Numbered from the stretch's first letter, positions 1-6,551 are shown. The stretch is DNA of 6,672 nt from an uncultured Peptostreptococcaceae bacterium (GCA_945910665.1 CAMDZK010000058.1:1-6672); one strand, 5' to 3'. Program-made: numbers and translations. The notes: a model not told the origin generated them from the sequence alone.

Positions 1-569
1 GCTTCATCAGAAAATCCCCCTTCTGGTCCGATAAAGATGGCAAGAGGTTTTCCTTTTTGTGCTTGAATGGGCTCCGTTGCTTTCTCATAACAAAAGACAA
101 TTTCCATGTCTTTTGCTATTTCTAAGGCATCTTTCAGAGTGAGTGTTTCGTGAATGGTTGGAATTTGGCTTCTTTTTGCTTGTTTTGCCGCAGCTTCCAC
201 AACACCTCGATAATGTTCTTCTTTTTTTCGTTTTCTCTTCTCATCAATGCGTATGTCCGTATTTTCCGTCATCATGGGATAAAAGTGTTGCGCACCCAAT
301 TCTGTCCCTTTTTGGAAGACGAAATCCATTTTGTCCCCTTTACTATAGCCTTGGAAAAGATGGATTTCTAATGGTGATTCAGTATTTATAAGCGCTTCAC
401 CGATGGTAAAGTGCAGTGGTTTCAGTGAATCGATGGTCGCAAGGTACGGGGCGCCATCCAAGACCAACTCCACTTGCATGCCTTCTGTGGCCCGCAGGAC
501 GCGGAGTAAGTGGTGCTCATCTTCTTTTGTGAGAGTTCCTTTTATATCGAGGGCAAAGAAGCGGTTCAT
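1..569 (-). CDS. rsmE: 16S rRNA (uracil-1498-N3)-methyltransferase RsmE, C-terminus cut by window edge
   Basis: RsmE uses S-adenosylmethionine to methylate N3 of U1498 in 16S rRNA of the small ribosomal subunit. The frame is open from the ATG at 569 to the left edge, giving 189 residues plus two bases of the next codon; the family is usually about 240-250 residues, so roughly the last quarter is missing. The N-terminus MNRFFALDIKGTLTKEDEHH followed by LLRVLRA matches the PUA-like RNA-binding part. KGDKMDFVFQKGTELG (about residues 86-101) and VVEAAAKQAKRSQIP are typical of the SPOUT fold. IGPEGGF at residues 180-186 belongs to the knotted SAM-binding site. The start overlaps the prmA stop as ATGA, which suggests translational coupling; a GAGGG motif lies 4 nt upstream, inside prmA. 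No frame disruption is visible. Confidence 0.95.
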   Translation of the reverse strand, partial: MNRFFALDIKGTLTKEDEHHLLRVLRATEGMQVELVLDGAPYLATIDSLKPLHFTIGEALINTESPLEIHLFQGYSKGDKMDFVFQKGTELGAQHFYPMMTENTDIRIDEKRKRKKEEHYRGVVEAAAKQAKRSQIPTIHETLTLKDALEIAKDMEIVFCYEKATEPIQAQKGKPLAIFIGPEGGFSDE

Positions 570-1486
570 TGGACCCTCTTTGCGTGGACGACACTCCAGC
601 CACCATCTTGCCCTGTGTAGAGAATGTCGTAGCCATGGGCTTTTAACGAGTCGACAACTTCTTGTTCTTTTTCTACGATGATACCTGAGAAAATAATTTC
701 AGAGCCTACTTCTGTCACATCTTTCATCGTTGGGATCATGGTGAGTAAAATTTCCGCCAAAATATTGGAGACAATAAGTTTTACGGGGCCTTTGACACCA
801 TCTAAGAGGTCTCCTAAACGCGCGTCAATTTTTTCTGCTACGCCATTTTCTTCCGCATTTTCATTCGTCATGCGAATGCTCATGGGTTCAATATCAATCG
901 CTTGAATATGCTTAGCGCCATATAAAGCCGTTGCAATGGAAAGAATTCCGGACCCGCAACCAATGTCTGCGACTTCTGCATCTTGCAGGTCGACTTTTTC
1001 CAAGCGTTCTAAGCAAAGTTGTGTCGTCTCATGCGTTCCAGAACCAAAGGCCATGCCTGGGTCGATGGATAAAACGACGCGTCCTTGTGGGTCTACTTCT
1101 TCCCATGTGGGACGGATGAGGAGTTTTTCTCCAATGGGAAGTGGTTTAAAAAATTTCTTCCAAGAATCTGCCCAAGAATCTTCATCGACAGTTTGCTGGG
1201 CGACTTGCGACCCCATGTGGGGGTTTTCTTTTAGGAAAGCGTCCAGACGTGGTTTTTCTTCGTCCACTTGGACTTCATCAATGAAGACACGCACGTAAAT
1301 GGGCGCATCCTTTTCACGAAGAAGGTCATCTTCCACGACGACCCAGTAGGGAGCTGTGTCTTTTACTTCCCAAGCGTCTTTTGGGTCATCAATGACCAGG
1401 CCACCAATGGGCATGGTGTATAGGAAGCCTTGGAGCTCCTCGATGTGAGCATCGTCAGTTTTTATGGTAATTTCTCTATATGGCAT
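566..1486 (-). CDS. prmA: Ribosomal protein L11 methyltransferase PrmA
   Basis: PrmA is a SAM-dependent enzyme that methylates lysines and the N-terminus of ribosomal protein L11. The product is 306 residues, normal for the family (about 290-315). The N-terminal substrate-recognition domain begins MPYREITIKT. WADSWKKFFKPLPIGEK (residues 105-121) leads into LLIRPTWE. Next come DPGMAFGSGTHETT (142-155), SAM motif I DIGCGSG (174-180), the acidic D198/E200 after strand 2, and the SNIL motif (240-243) in the catalytic pocket. The frame stays open for another 30 codons to an ATG at 1576. I chose 1486 because the family N-terminus starts there, GGAG sits 5 nt upstream, and the extra 30 residues (Cys/Ala-rich) are translated from a hairpin repeat. 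Overlaps rsmE by 4 nt. It is separated from dnaJ by a terminator, so it may not be heat-induced; no clear promoter was found. Confidence 0.95.
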   Translation of the reverse strand: MPYREITIKTDDAHIEELQGFLYTMPIGGLVIDDPKDAWEVKDTAPYWVVVEDDLLREKDAPIYVRVFIDEVQVDEEKPRLDAFLKENPHMGSQVAQQTVDEDSWADSWKKFFKPLPIGEKLLIRPTWEEVDPQGRVVLSIDPGMAFGSGTHETTQLCLERLEKVDLQDAEVADIGCGSGILSIATALYGAKHIQAIDIEPMSIRMTNENAEENGVAEKIDARLGDLLDGVKGPVKLIVSNILAEILLTMIPTMKDVTEVGSEIIFSGIIVEKEQEVVDSLKAHGYDILYTGQDGGWSVVHAKRVQ

Positions 1487-1512
1487 ATTTTCTCCGTTTT
1501 CCTCTGTATCTA

Positions 1513-1572
1513 TTCTGCGAAGCAGAAATGCACTACATGCGGAGCATGTACATTCATTCGCGTAAGCGCAAT
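1513..1572. repeat. Cluster of mini-hairpins with three-base loops upstream of prmA
   Basis: Two perfect hairpins lie close together: TTCTGC-GAA-GCAGAA (1513-1527) and TACATGC-GGA-GCATGTA (1534-1550). A third segment, TTCGCG-TAA-GCGCAA (1558-1572), has the same 6+3+6 layout but its arms no longer pair. Changing CGCG to GCGC in the left arm would restore a perfect TTGCGC/GCGCAA hairpin, so it looks like a decayed copy of the same design. The third unit is flanked by CATTCAT on the left and TTCATTTATCATTTATAA on the right. The cluster lies in the leader of prmA and ends 26 bp before its start codon. Function unknown: it could be part of a MITE-like element or an RNA-stability structure. Confidence 0.6.
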
Positions 1573-1622
1573 TCATTTATCATTTATAATCATGAGCGTT
1601 GGTTATGGTATACGTAGTGCAT
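1528..1622. repeat. Perfect 9-bp inverted repeat spanning the mini-hairpins
   Basis: ATGCACTAC at 1528-1536 is the exact reverse complement of GTAGTGCAT at 1614-1622, with 77 bp between. The arms could close a larger stem around the second and third mini-hairpins, although TAC (1534-1536) is shared with the second hairpin, so the two folds would compete. Arms of this kind could also be the ends of a very small inserted element. No flanking target duplication is obvious. Confidence 0.45.
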
Positions 1623-1771
1623 GGATATCTTGCGGATGAGTCAGACTCCGTTGTTTTTTAGCTCGGTTATCTGTAACTGTATTGGCATAGCGGGAATCCC
1701 CCCTGCTGCACAGGTACCTTCTCTTAAAAAGCCAAAATACCCTTTCCAAGCACTACCGCCTACAAATACTA

Positions 1772-1798
1772 AAAAGAGCACTACCTTCGTGCTCTTTT
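1772..1798 (-). terminator. Intrinsic terminator downstream of dnaJ
   Basis: AAAAGAGCAC (1772-1781) and GTGCTCTTTT (1789-1798) form a 10-bp perfect stem around a 7-nt loop. On the minus strand the GC-containing core is followed by five T residues, and the hairpin begins 34 nt after the dnaJ stop codon. It should end the chaperone transcript. The symmetric A and T flanks mean it could also work on the plus strand, but no plus-strand gene needs it. Its position implies that prmA and rsmE depend on read-through or on a promoter I could not recognise. Confidence 0.85.
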
Positions 1799-1832
1799 AT
1801 TCTATCAGTTTCTTTCTTCTATTAAAACCACA

Positions 1833-2957
1833 CTAATCAAACAAATCCTTCACTTTGTCGAAGATGCCCTTTTTTCGTTCGTGGACTTCTTCGCCGCTGG
1901 CTTCTGCGTAGCGTTTTAACAGGAGTTTTTGTTCTTCGGAGAGTTTTTTTGGCGTTTGAATTTTTACGGTAAAGTATAAATCTCCTTTTTGTCCTCTGCC
2001 GTTTTCGATTCCCTTTTCTTTCAGGCGGAAACGTGTTCCTGTTTCTGTGCCTTCTTTGATTTCAAACTCTTCTTTGCCTGTCAGCGTTGGAATTTCTAGC
2101 ACGCCTCCCAGTGTTGCTTGGGCAAAGGTGATGGGCATTTCAAAGTGAATGTCGAGCCCATGTCGTTCGAATATTTCATGGGGTTGTACGCGGAAAACGA
2201 CATAGAGATCCCCGGCAGGTCCATTGTTTTTTCCTTCGTGACCTTCACCTCGTAAGGGGAGTGCGTCGCCTGTATCTACACCTTTTGGAATTTTAATGCG
2301 GAGTTTCCGTTGTTTTCTCTCCATGCCTTCCCCGTGACAGTGTTCACAAGGTTGTTCGATGACTTCCCCTGTTCCGTGACAGGTGGGGCACACTTCCTCT
2401 CGGATAAATTGTCCAAACATGGAGTTTTGTTGGTACTGCACCCGTCCCGAGCCATGGCACGTTGGGCACGTTTTTTTCGTGCTTCCTTTTTCTGCTCCCG
2501 TTCCTTCACAAACGCCACAGTTTACTATGCGGGTATAGGAAACTTCCTTTTCTCCGCCAAACACGGCTTCTTTAAAGGGAATGGTCACATCGACGCGGAC
2601 GTCTGCTCCCATACGTGGAGCGCTGGGGTCTTGGCGTCTCGCACCACGAGAGAAACCTCCACCGAAAAGATCTCCAAAGAGATCGCCAAATATATCACCA
2701 AAATCGCCATACCCAGCGCCTGCTCCTGCGCCTCCATTTTGGAAGATGGAATCACCGAATCGGTCGTATTGGGCACGTTTTTCACTATTACTCAGCACTT
2801 CATAGGCTGTATTGATTTCTTTAAATTTTTCTTGCGCTTCTTCATTTCCTTGATTTAAGTCTGGGTGGTATTTTTTCGCAAGTTTTCGATATGCACTTTT
2901 TATTTCCTGTTCCGTTGCTTTTTCTTCAACTTCTAGGATTTCATATAGATTGCGCAC
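1833..2957 (-). CDS. dnaJ: Molecular chaperone DnaJ (Hsp40, type I)
   Basis: DnaJ is the cytosolic co-chaperone that binds unfolded proteins, delivers them to DnaK and stimulates DnaK ATPase. The 374 residues are normal for the family. Domain order is complete: J domain at 1-70 with the catalytic HPD at 31-33; a Gly/Phe-rich linker at about 74-104 with GDxF repeats; and a zinc domain with all four CxxCxGxG motifs (Cys 147/150, 164/167, 190/193, 204/207). The substrate-binding and dimerisation domains follow to the C-terminus. The start is GTG, fixed by an in-frame TAG immediately upstream (2958-2960) and by a ribosome-binding site 8 nt before it. An internal sigma-A promoter and hairpins separate it from dnaK, so it can probably be made independently of the HrcA-controlled promoter. 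A terminator follows the stop codon. Confidence 0.98.
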   Translation of the reverse strand: MRNLYEILEVEEKATEQEIKSAYRKLAKKYHPDLNQGNEEAQEKFKEINTAYEVLSNSEKRAQYDRFGDSIFQNGGAGAGAGYGDFGDIFGDLFGDLFGGGFSRGARRQDPSAPRMGADVRVDVTIPFKEAVFGGEKEVSYTRIVNCGVCEGTGAEKGSTKKTCPTCHGSGRVQYQQNSMFGQFIREEVCPTCHGTGEVIEQPCEHCHGEGMERKQRKLRIKIPKGVDTGDALPLRGEGHEGKNNGPAGDLYVVFRVQPHEIFERHGLDIHFEMPITFAQATLGGVLEIPTLTGKEEFEIKEGTETGTRFRLKEKGIENGRGQKGDLYFTVKIQTPKKLSEEQKLLLKRYAEASGEEVHERKKGIFDKVKDLFD

Positions 2958-2963
2958 CTATTG

Positions 2964-2972
2964 CACCGCCTT
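2964..2972 (-). promoter_or_regulatory. Ribosome-binding site of dnaJ (supports GTG start)
   Basis: The minus strand reads AAGGCGGTG, one mismatch from AAGGAGGTG. The AGGCGG core is 8 nt from the GTG at 2957. Together with the in-frame TAG directly before the GTG, this fixes a non-ATG start. Confidence 0.8.
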
Positions 2973-2988
2973 TTCACAAACTTTCCTT

Positions 2989-3017
2989 ATTGTACTACAA
3001 AAAGCATCATCTGTTAA
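2989..3017 (-). promoter_or_regulatory. Predicted internal sigma-A promoter for dnaJ
   Basis: On the minus strand, TTAACA (3012-3017) and TACAAT (2989-2994) are separated by exactly 17 nt; each box matches the vegetative consensus at five of six positions. The expected start is near 2982, about 25 nt before dnaJ. No CIRCE element is nearby, so this promoter should be independent of HrcA. To my knowledge the Bacillus subtilis dnaK operon also has an internal vegetative promoter before dnaJ; activity here is predicted only. Confidence 0.7.
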
Positions 3018-3030
3018 CCAGTATGTAAGA

Positions 3031-3056
3031 CTGCGAGCATCTACAGGTGCTCACAG
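3031..3056 (-). other. Second hairpin between dnaK and dnaJ, imperfect
   Basis: CTGCGAGCATC (3031-3041) and GGTGCTCACAG (3046-3056) pair around a TACA loop. In minus-strand RNA one position becomes a G-U wobble and one an A-C mismatch. There is no T run after it, so it is not a classical terminator. It lies just upstream of the -35 box of the internal dnaJ promoter, and could protect an mRNA end or reinforce the preceding hairpin. Confidence 0.5.
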
Positions 3057-3060
3057 CCTT

Positions 3061-3089
3061 AAAAGAAGCTGCCGTGTCTGGCAGCTTCC
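3061..3089 (-). terminator. Terminator-like hairpin after dnaK
   Basis: GAAGCTGCC (3065-3073) and GGCAGCTTC (3080-3088) form a perfect 9-bp stem with a 6-nt loop, extendable by one G-U pair in minus-strand RNA. Only four T residues follow (3061-3064) before AAGG. The hairpin begins 17 nt after the dnaK stop. The stem is strong and the U tract short, so partial termination or 3'-end protection is likely. This would make hrcA-grpE-dnaK transcripts more abundant than those extending into dnaJ. Confidence 0.7.
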
Positions 3090-3105
3090 ATTTGTAAAGC
3101 TTATT

Positions 3106-4920
3106 TTATTCTTCGTCGTCGATGACTTCGTATTCTGCTTCTTGTACAGGTTCTTCTTGTGGAGCTTCTTCTCCTGGTTGTGCGCCTGTTTGTTCGTAGA
3201 CTTTTTGGGAGATTTTATAGAATTCTTGGGTTAATTCATCTGTTTTTGCTTTGATGTCTTCTACATTGTCTCCTTCTGCTGCAGTTTTCAGTTCTTGAAC
3301 TTTTTGTTCAATCGCTGATTTTTCATCGGCAGATACTTTATCGCCTAAGTCTTTCAAGGATTTTTCTGTTTGGTAAATCATAGACTCAGCGTTGTTTTTC
3401 GCTTCGACGGCGTCTTTTTGTTTTTTATCTTCTTCCGCAAATCGTTCTGCTTCTTGTACTTTTTGATTGATTTCATCTTCAGAAAGTTTTGTGGAGGCAG
3501 TGATGGTAATTTTTTGTTCTTTACCTGTTCCTAAGTCTTTTGCTGATACGTTTACGATACCATTTGCGTCGATGTCAAAGGTTACTTCAATTTGTGGGAT
3601 GCCACGTGGTGCTGGGGCAATTCCATCTAATTGGAAGCGTCCAAGTGTCGTGTTGTCTCTTGCAAATTCACGTTCCCCTTGAAGGACGTGGATATCTACT
3701 GCATTTTGGTTATCAGCGGCAGTTGTAAAGATTTGGCTTTTCTTTGTAGGAATCGTCGTGTTTCTTTCGATGAGTCTTGTCGTCACATTTCCTAATGTTT
3801 CAAGTCCTAAGGAAAGTGGTGTTACGTCTAAGAGTAAGAGGTCTTTTACTTCACCAGATAAGACCCCACCTTGAACCGCTGCACCTAAAGCAACACATTC
3901 GTCTGGGTTAATGTCTTTTTGTGGTTCTTTTCCAATTAAGTCTTTTACAGCATTTTGTACGGCTGGGATTCTTGTAGATCCACCGACTAAGAGAACTTTT
4001 TCAATGTCGCCAGCGTTTAATCCAGCATCTTTTAAAGCTTCTTTTACTGGGCTAATCGATGCTTGGACAAGGTCTGCTGTCATTTCATCAAATTTCGCAC
4101 GGCTTAAATCCATGTTTAAGTGAGCTGGCACACCATTAACCGCTGTAATAAATGGAAGGTTGATATTGGTTGTCATCGTAGAAGACAATTCTTTTTTCGC
4201 TTTTTCCGCTTCGTCTTTTAAACGTTGTAAAGACGTTGGGTCTTGGCGAAGGTCCATTCCATTTTGTTTTTTGAATTCGTCTGCCATCCAGTCGATGATT
4301 CTTTGGTCAAAGTCATCTCCACCGAGGCGGTTGTTTCCGCGGGTTGCGAGTACTTCAAATACGCCATCGCCTACTTCTAAGATCGATACGTCGAAAGTAC
4401 CACCACCTAAGTCGAAGACCATGATTTTGTGTTGTGCTTCTTCTTTGTCCATTCCGTAGGCCAGAGCTGCTGCCGTTGGTTCGTTGATAATTCTTTTTAC
4501 ATCAAGACCGGCAATTCTTCCTGCGTCTTTTGTCGCTTGACGTTGGGAGTCTGTAAAGTATGCAGGGACTGTGATGACTGCTTCTGTCACCGTTTCACCT
4601 AAATAGCTTTCTGTGTCTGCTTTTAATTTTTGTAGAATCATCGCAGAAATTTCTTCTGGCGCATAGTCTTTTCCGTCAATGGTTACTTTGTGGTCTGTAC
4701 CCATTTCTCTTTTAATGGAAAGAATCGTTCTTTCTGGGTTCATGATCGCCTGACGTTTTGCAAGCTCTCCGACTAAACGCTCGCCCGATTTTGCAAAAGC
4801 TACAATGGATGGTGTGGTTCTATTTCCTTCTGCATTTGGAATGATGGTCGCTTTACCACCTTCCATAACGGCGACGGCCGAGTTCGTTGTACCTAAGTCA
4901 ATTCCTATAATTTTTCCCAT
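3106..4920 (-). CDS. dnaK: Molecular chaperone DnaK (Hsp70)
   Basis: DnaK is the cytosolic ATP-dependent Hsp70 that binds and releases exposed hydrophobic peptides, working with DnaJ and GrpE. It is 604 residues, the compact size usual in Gram-positive bacteria. The ATPase domain shows GIDLGTTNS (6-14), catalytic Lys70 in [18 protein letters not shown] (170-180), [11 protein letters not shown] (195-205) and VGGSTRIP (312-319). The interdomain linker DLLLLDV is at about 360-366, followed by the beta-sandwich substrate domain, a helical lid, and an acidic tail ending EVIDDEE. The start is secure: the conserved [10 protein letters not shown] begins at the ATG at 4920, and AGGAGG (4931-4936) sits 10 nt upstream. 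An 18-nt gap separates it from grpE. No residue expected to be essential is missing. Confidence 0.99.
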   Translation of the reverse strand: MGKIIGIDLGTTNSAVAVMEGGKATIIPNAEGNRTTPSIVAFAKSGERLVGELAKRQAIMNPERTILSIKREMGTDHKVTIDGKDYAPEEISAMILQKLKADTESYLGETVTEAVITVPAYFTDSQRQATKDAGRIAGLDVKRIINEPTAAALAYGMDKEEAQHKIMVFDLGGGTFDVSILEVGDGVFEVLATRGNNRLGGDDFDQRIIDWMADEFKKQNGMDLRQDPTSLQRLKDEAEKAKKELSSTMTTNINLPFITAVNGVPAHLNMDLSRAKFDEMTADLVQASISPVKEALKDAGLNAGDIEKVLLVGGSTRIPAVQNAVKDLIGKEPQKDINPDECVALGAAVQGGVLSGEVKDLLLLDVTPLSLGLETLGNVTTRLIERNTTIPTKKSQIFTTAADNQNAVDIHVLQGEREFARDNTTLGRFQLDGIAPAPRGIPQIEVTFDIDANGIVNVSAKDLGTGKEQKITITASTKLSEDEINQKVQEAERFAEEDKKQKDAVEAKNNAESMIYQTEKSLKDLGDKVSADEKSAIEQKVQELKTAAEGDNVEDIKAKTDELTQEFYKISQKVYEQTGAQPGEEAPQEEPVQEAEYEVIDDEE

Positions 4921-4938
4921 AGTGTTTTTTCCTCCTAA

Positions 4939-5445
4939 TTATTTACTTACTTTTACCATTGCTGGACGGATCAATTTATCGCCCATTGTATACCCTTTTT
5001 GAAAGGTTTCTATGATGGTGTCAGGTTCTGTTCCTTCTTGCTCTTCCACAAACAATGCATGGTGGAGCATAGGATCAAAGGTAGCACCATCTGATTCGAG
5101 TGGTTTAACGCCTTCTTTTTCTAAGATGGTCATTAGCTCTTTATAGATGAGCTCGAACCCTTGATGATTGGGATCTCTTAAATCTTCTTCTTTAAGAGCC
5201 CGTTCGAAGTTGTCGACAACGGATAAGATTTTTACGATGAGTCCTTCGTTGGCTAGGCGAATCATATCCTTTTTGTTTTTCTCTTCACGCGTTTTATAGT
5301 TTTCAAAATCCGCTTGGAGTCTTGCCAATGTGTTTTGCAAACTCGCAATCCGTTCACCGTCTTCTTCTTCAACCGTCTCTTCCACTTCTTCTGTCGGGTT
5401 TTCTGTTTCTTCTACTTCAACTTCCATTTTCTCTTTTTCATCCAT
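4939..5445 (-). CDS. grpE: Nucleotide exchange factor GrpE
   Basis: GrpE is the dimeric cofactor that opens the DnaK ATPase cleft to release ADP and acts as a thermosensor in the chaperone cycle. The 168 residues begin with a highly acidic, probably disordered segment (1-30, mostly Glu, Val and Thr). A coiled-coil dimer helix follows (about 30-80, including LQADFENYKTR and VVDNFERAL), then the DnaK-binding beta domain with FDPMLHHAL (123-131) and the family signature QKGYTMGDKLIRPAMV (149-164). The frame also has an ATG at 5478, but nothing like a ribosome-binding site precedes it. The ATG at 5445 has AAGGGTGA 8 nt upstream, so I prefer it. That start overlaps the end of hrcA by 8 nt, which suggests coupled translation. 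Confidence 0.96.
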   Translation of the reverse strand: MDEKEKMEVEVEETENPTEEVEETVEEEDGERIASLQNTLARLQADFENYKTREEKNKKDMIRLANEGLIVKILSVVDNFERALKEEDLRDPNHQGFELIYKELMTILEKEGVKPLESDGATFDPMLHHALFVEEQEGTEPDTIIETFQKGYTMGDKLIRPAMVKVSK

Positions 5446-6466
5446 TGTCCGACTCACCCTTTCTGTTTTCTGTTCCATATAATTTGCTTAAATTTTCTGT
5501 GATCATGTAAATTGCCCTGAGTGCTTTTGCGTAGTTCATTCTCGTAGGTCCAATGAGTGCGATATGACCATCGGTACCTTCAGTCATAGTATACGTTGCC
5601 GTCAAGACAGATGTCTCTTTTAATCGCTCCTCTTTGTTTTCTTCGCCGATGCGAATTTCAAATGATGAGGTCGGATGGGCAAAAAGCGCTGTGATCGCTC
5701 CTGTATCTTCAAAGAATTGGAGAAAATCTTTTGCCTTTTGTGCTTCGCTAAACTCAGGAAAATTGTAAATATTGCTAAGTCCATCGAAAACAAACTGCGC
5801 TTCTTGTATCATGCGTTCATGATTCAAAAGATCAATGATTGGAGTCATCCAAGGATACTTTTCATAAAATGGCAACACTTCTTCAAAAGACCCAAAGTCT
5901 TGATTCGTGATGACCTGATTAATCCGGATTTCTAAAGCCTTTACATCGCCAGGGTTTGCGGGTTCTGGCAAATGGACGATGTGATGATTCGTCTTTCCCT
6001 TTCGATAGGTCATCATGACGATGATGACATCCACTTCCACTTGCACCAGCTGCACCTGTTTGAGATGTGCCGTAATCGTATGGTCGTATGCGGCAATGGC
6101 CATGTATTGGGTCCATTGGGTGAGCATACGCACCGCGGTTTGAATGAGTTCCTTTGATTGATCTTCATTCATATGCGGGTCGGCCGTTAAAATTTGATGA
6201 AAGCGCATAGACTCTAAAAAATCGCCCTGTAAAAATCGATCTACATGAAGGCGATAGGCTTTGTCTAATGGGATTCTTCCCGAGGAACTGTGGGCCTTTC
6301 CAATATAGCCGAGTTCTTCTAAATCGCTCATCTCATTTCGTACCGTCGCTGGACTCACTCCCATATCGTATTTTTTTGTAATCGTTCGAGTACCGATGGG
6401 TTCTCCCGTCGAGATATAACTGTCAATGATGGCGTACAACACACGCATTTTTCGATCATCAAGCAT
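5438..6466 (-). CDS. hrcA: Heat-inducible transcription repressor HrcA
   Basis: HrcA is the dimeric repressor that binds CIRCE operators and is known in this family to need the GroE chaperonin for activity. The 342-residue product is the usual length. A winged helix-turn-helix occupies about residues 1-75, with SPATVRNEMSDLEELGYI (38-55) as recognition region and SSGRIPLDKAYR (61-72) as wing. The C-terminal GAF-like core keeps IGEEN (273-277) and IGPTRMNY (305-312). The frame also contains an ATG at 6505, but that codon lies inside the CIRCE spacer and would add 13 non-conserved residues. The ATG at 6466 starts MLDDRKMRVL, as in other HrcA proteins, and has GAGGTG 6 nt upstream. It is the first gene of the operon and autoregulated; its end overlaps grpE by 8 nt. 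Confidence 0.97.
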   Translation of the reverse strand: MLDDRKMRVLYAIIDSYISTGEPIGTRTITKKYDMGVSPATVRNEMSDLEELGYIGKAHSSSGRIPLDKAYRLHVDRFLQGDFLESMRFHQILTADPHMNEDQSKELIQTAVRMLTQWTQYMAIAAYDHTITAHLKQVQLVQVEVDVIIVMMTYRKGKTNHHIVHLPEPANPGDVKALEIRINQVITNQDFGSFEEVLPFYEKYPWMTPIIDLLNHERMIQEAQFVFDGLSNIYNFPEFSEAQKAKDFLQFFEDTGAITALFAHPTSSFEIRIGEENKEERLKETSVLTATYTMTEGTDGHIALIGPTRMNYAKALRAIYMITENLSKLYGTENRKGESDNG

Positions 6467-6472
6467 GTAGTG

Positions 6473-6478
6473 CACCTC
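6473..6478 (-). promoter_or_regulatory. Ribosome-binding site of hrcA (decides the start)
   Basis: GAGGTG on the minus strand is 6 nt from the ATG at 6466. No comparable motif precedes the upstream in-frame ATG at 6505, which sits within the operator. Confidence 0.85.
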
Positions 6479-6488
6479 ATTTCTCGAG

Positions 6489-6521
6489 ATATTAGCACTC
6501 ACCATTCCCGAGTGCTAATAT
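6489..6521 (-). promoter_or_regulatory. CIRCE operator (HrcA binding site)
   Basis: The canonical TTAGCACTC (6492-6500), 9-nt spacer and GAGTGCTAA (6510-6518) are all exact. The palindrome continues perfectly for three more bases on each side, giving 12-bp arms: ATATTAGCACTC at 6489-6500 and GAGTGCTAATAT at 6510-6521. It lies just downstream of the -10 box, over the predicted transcription start near 6516, so bound HrcA would block RNA polymerase. The hrcA start codon is 26 nt away. This is the classic arrangement for heat induction of the dnaK operon in Gram-positive bacteria. Confidence 0.98.
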
Positions 6522-6522
6522 T

Positions 6523-6551
6523 ATTATAAGGGGAATTGCACCCTTTGTCAA
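6523..6551 (-). promoter_or_regulatory. Sigma-A promoter of the hrcA-grpE-dnaK(-dnaJ) operon
   Basis: On the minus strand the -35 box TTGACA (6546-6551) and -10 box TATAAT (6523-6528) are both perfect consensus, with the ideal 17-nt spacing. The predicted start is about 6516, inside CIRCE. A promoter this strong would be expected to depend on HrcA to keep basal expression low. Confidence 0.93.

Larger units (their letters stand above)
1487..1771. other. Intergenic stretch between dnaJ terminator and prmA, repeat-like, no convincing gene
   Basis: This gap contains the tandem mini-hairpins and the long-range inverted repeat listed separately. On the minus strand there is also a 46-codon open frame (1641-1781, GTG start inside the terminator stem) with an internal ATG at 1688. 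That ATG encodes a 15-residue peptide, MPIQLQITELKNNGV, preceded by AGGGGGG 9 nt upstream. Neither reading is supported strongly enough to call a gene. I checked the minus strand for a prmA promoter: TATAAA at 1583-1588 has no acceptable -35 partner, so no promoter is called. The mixture of short palindromes and a spacer rich in ATTCAT/TTTAT suggests a small non-autonomous repeat element, but this is inference without a genome to compare. Confidence 0.5.

Noticed and set aside
143..391. Plus-strand open frames opposite rsmE
   Set aside because: Antisense shadows of a well-conserved rsmE frame; translations resemble no known family.
1621..1836. 71-codon plus-strand open frame across the dnaJ terminator
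   Set aside because: It runs through the terminator hairpin into the dnaJ 3' end, has no ribosome-binding site that I can see, and its sequence is the complement of the repeat-like gap.
2310..2858. 182-codon plus-strand open frame opposite dnaJ
   Set aside because: It lies wholly antisense to a complete dnaJ with all conserved motifs, has no family resemblance, and reflects dnaJ codon composition.
5446..5478. Longer grpE starting at the ATG at 5478
   Set aside because: No ribosome-binding site precedes it and it would overlap hrcA by 41 nt; the ATG at 5445 has a good site and an 8-nt overlap.
6467..6505. Longer hrcA starting at the ATG at 6505
   Set aside because: The codon lies inside the CIRCE spacer and only about 11 nt after the predicted transcription start, has no ribosome-binding site, and adds 13 residues not seen in HrcA proteins.
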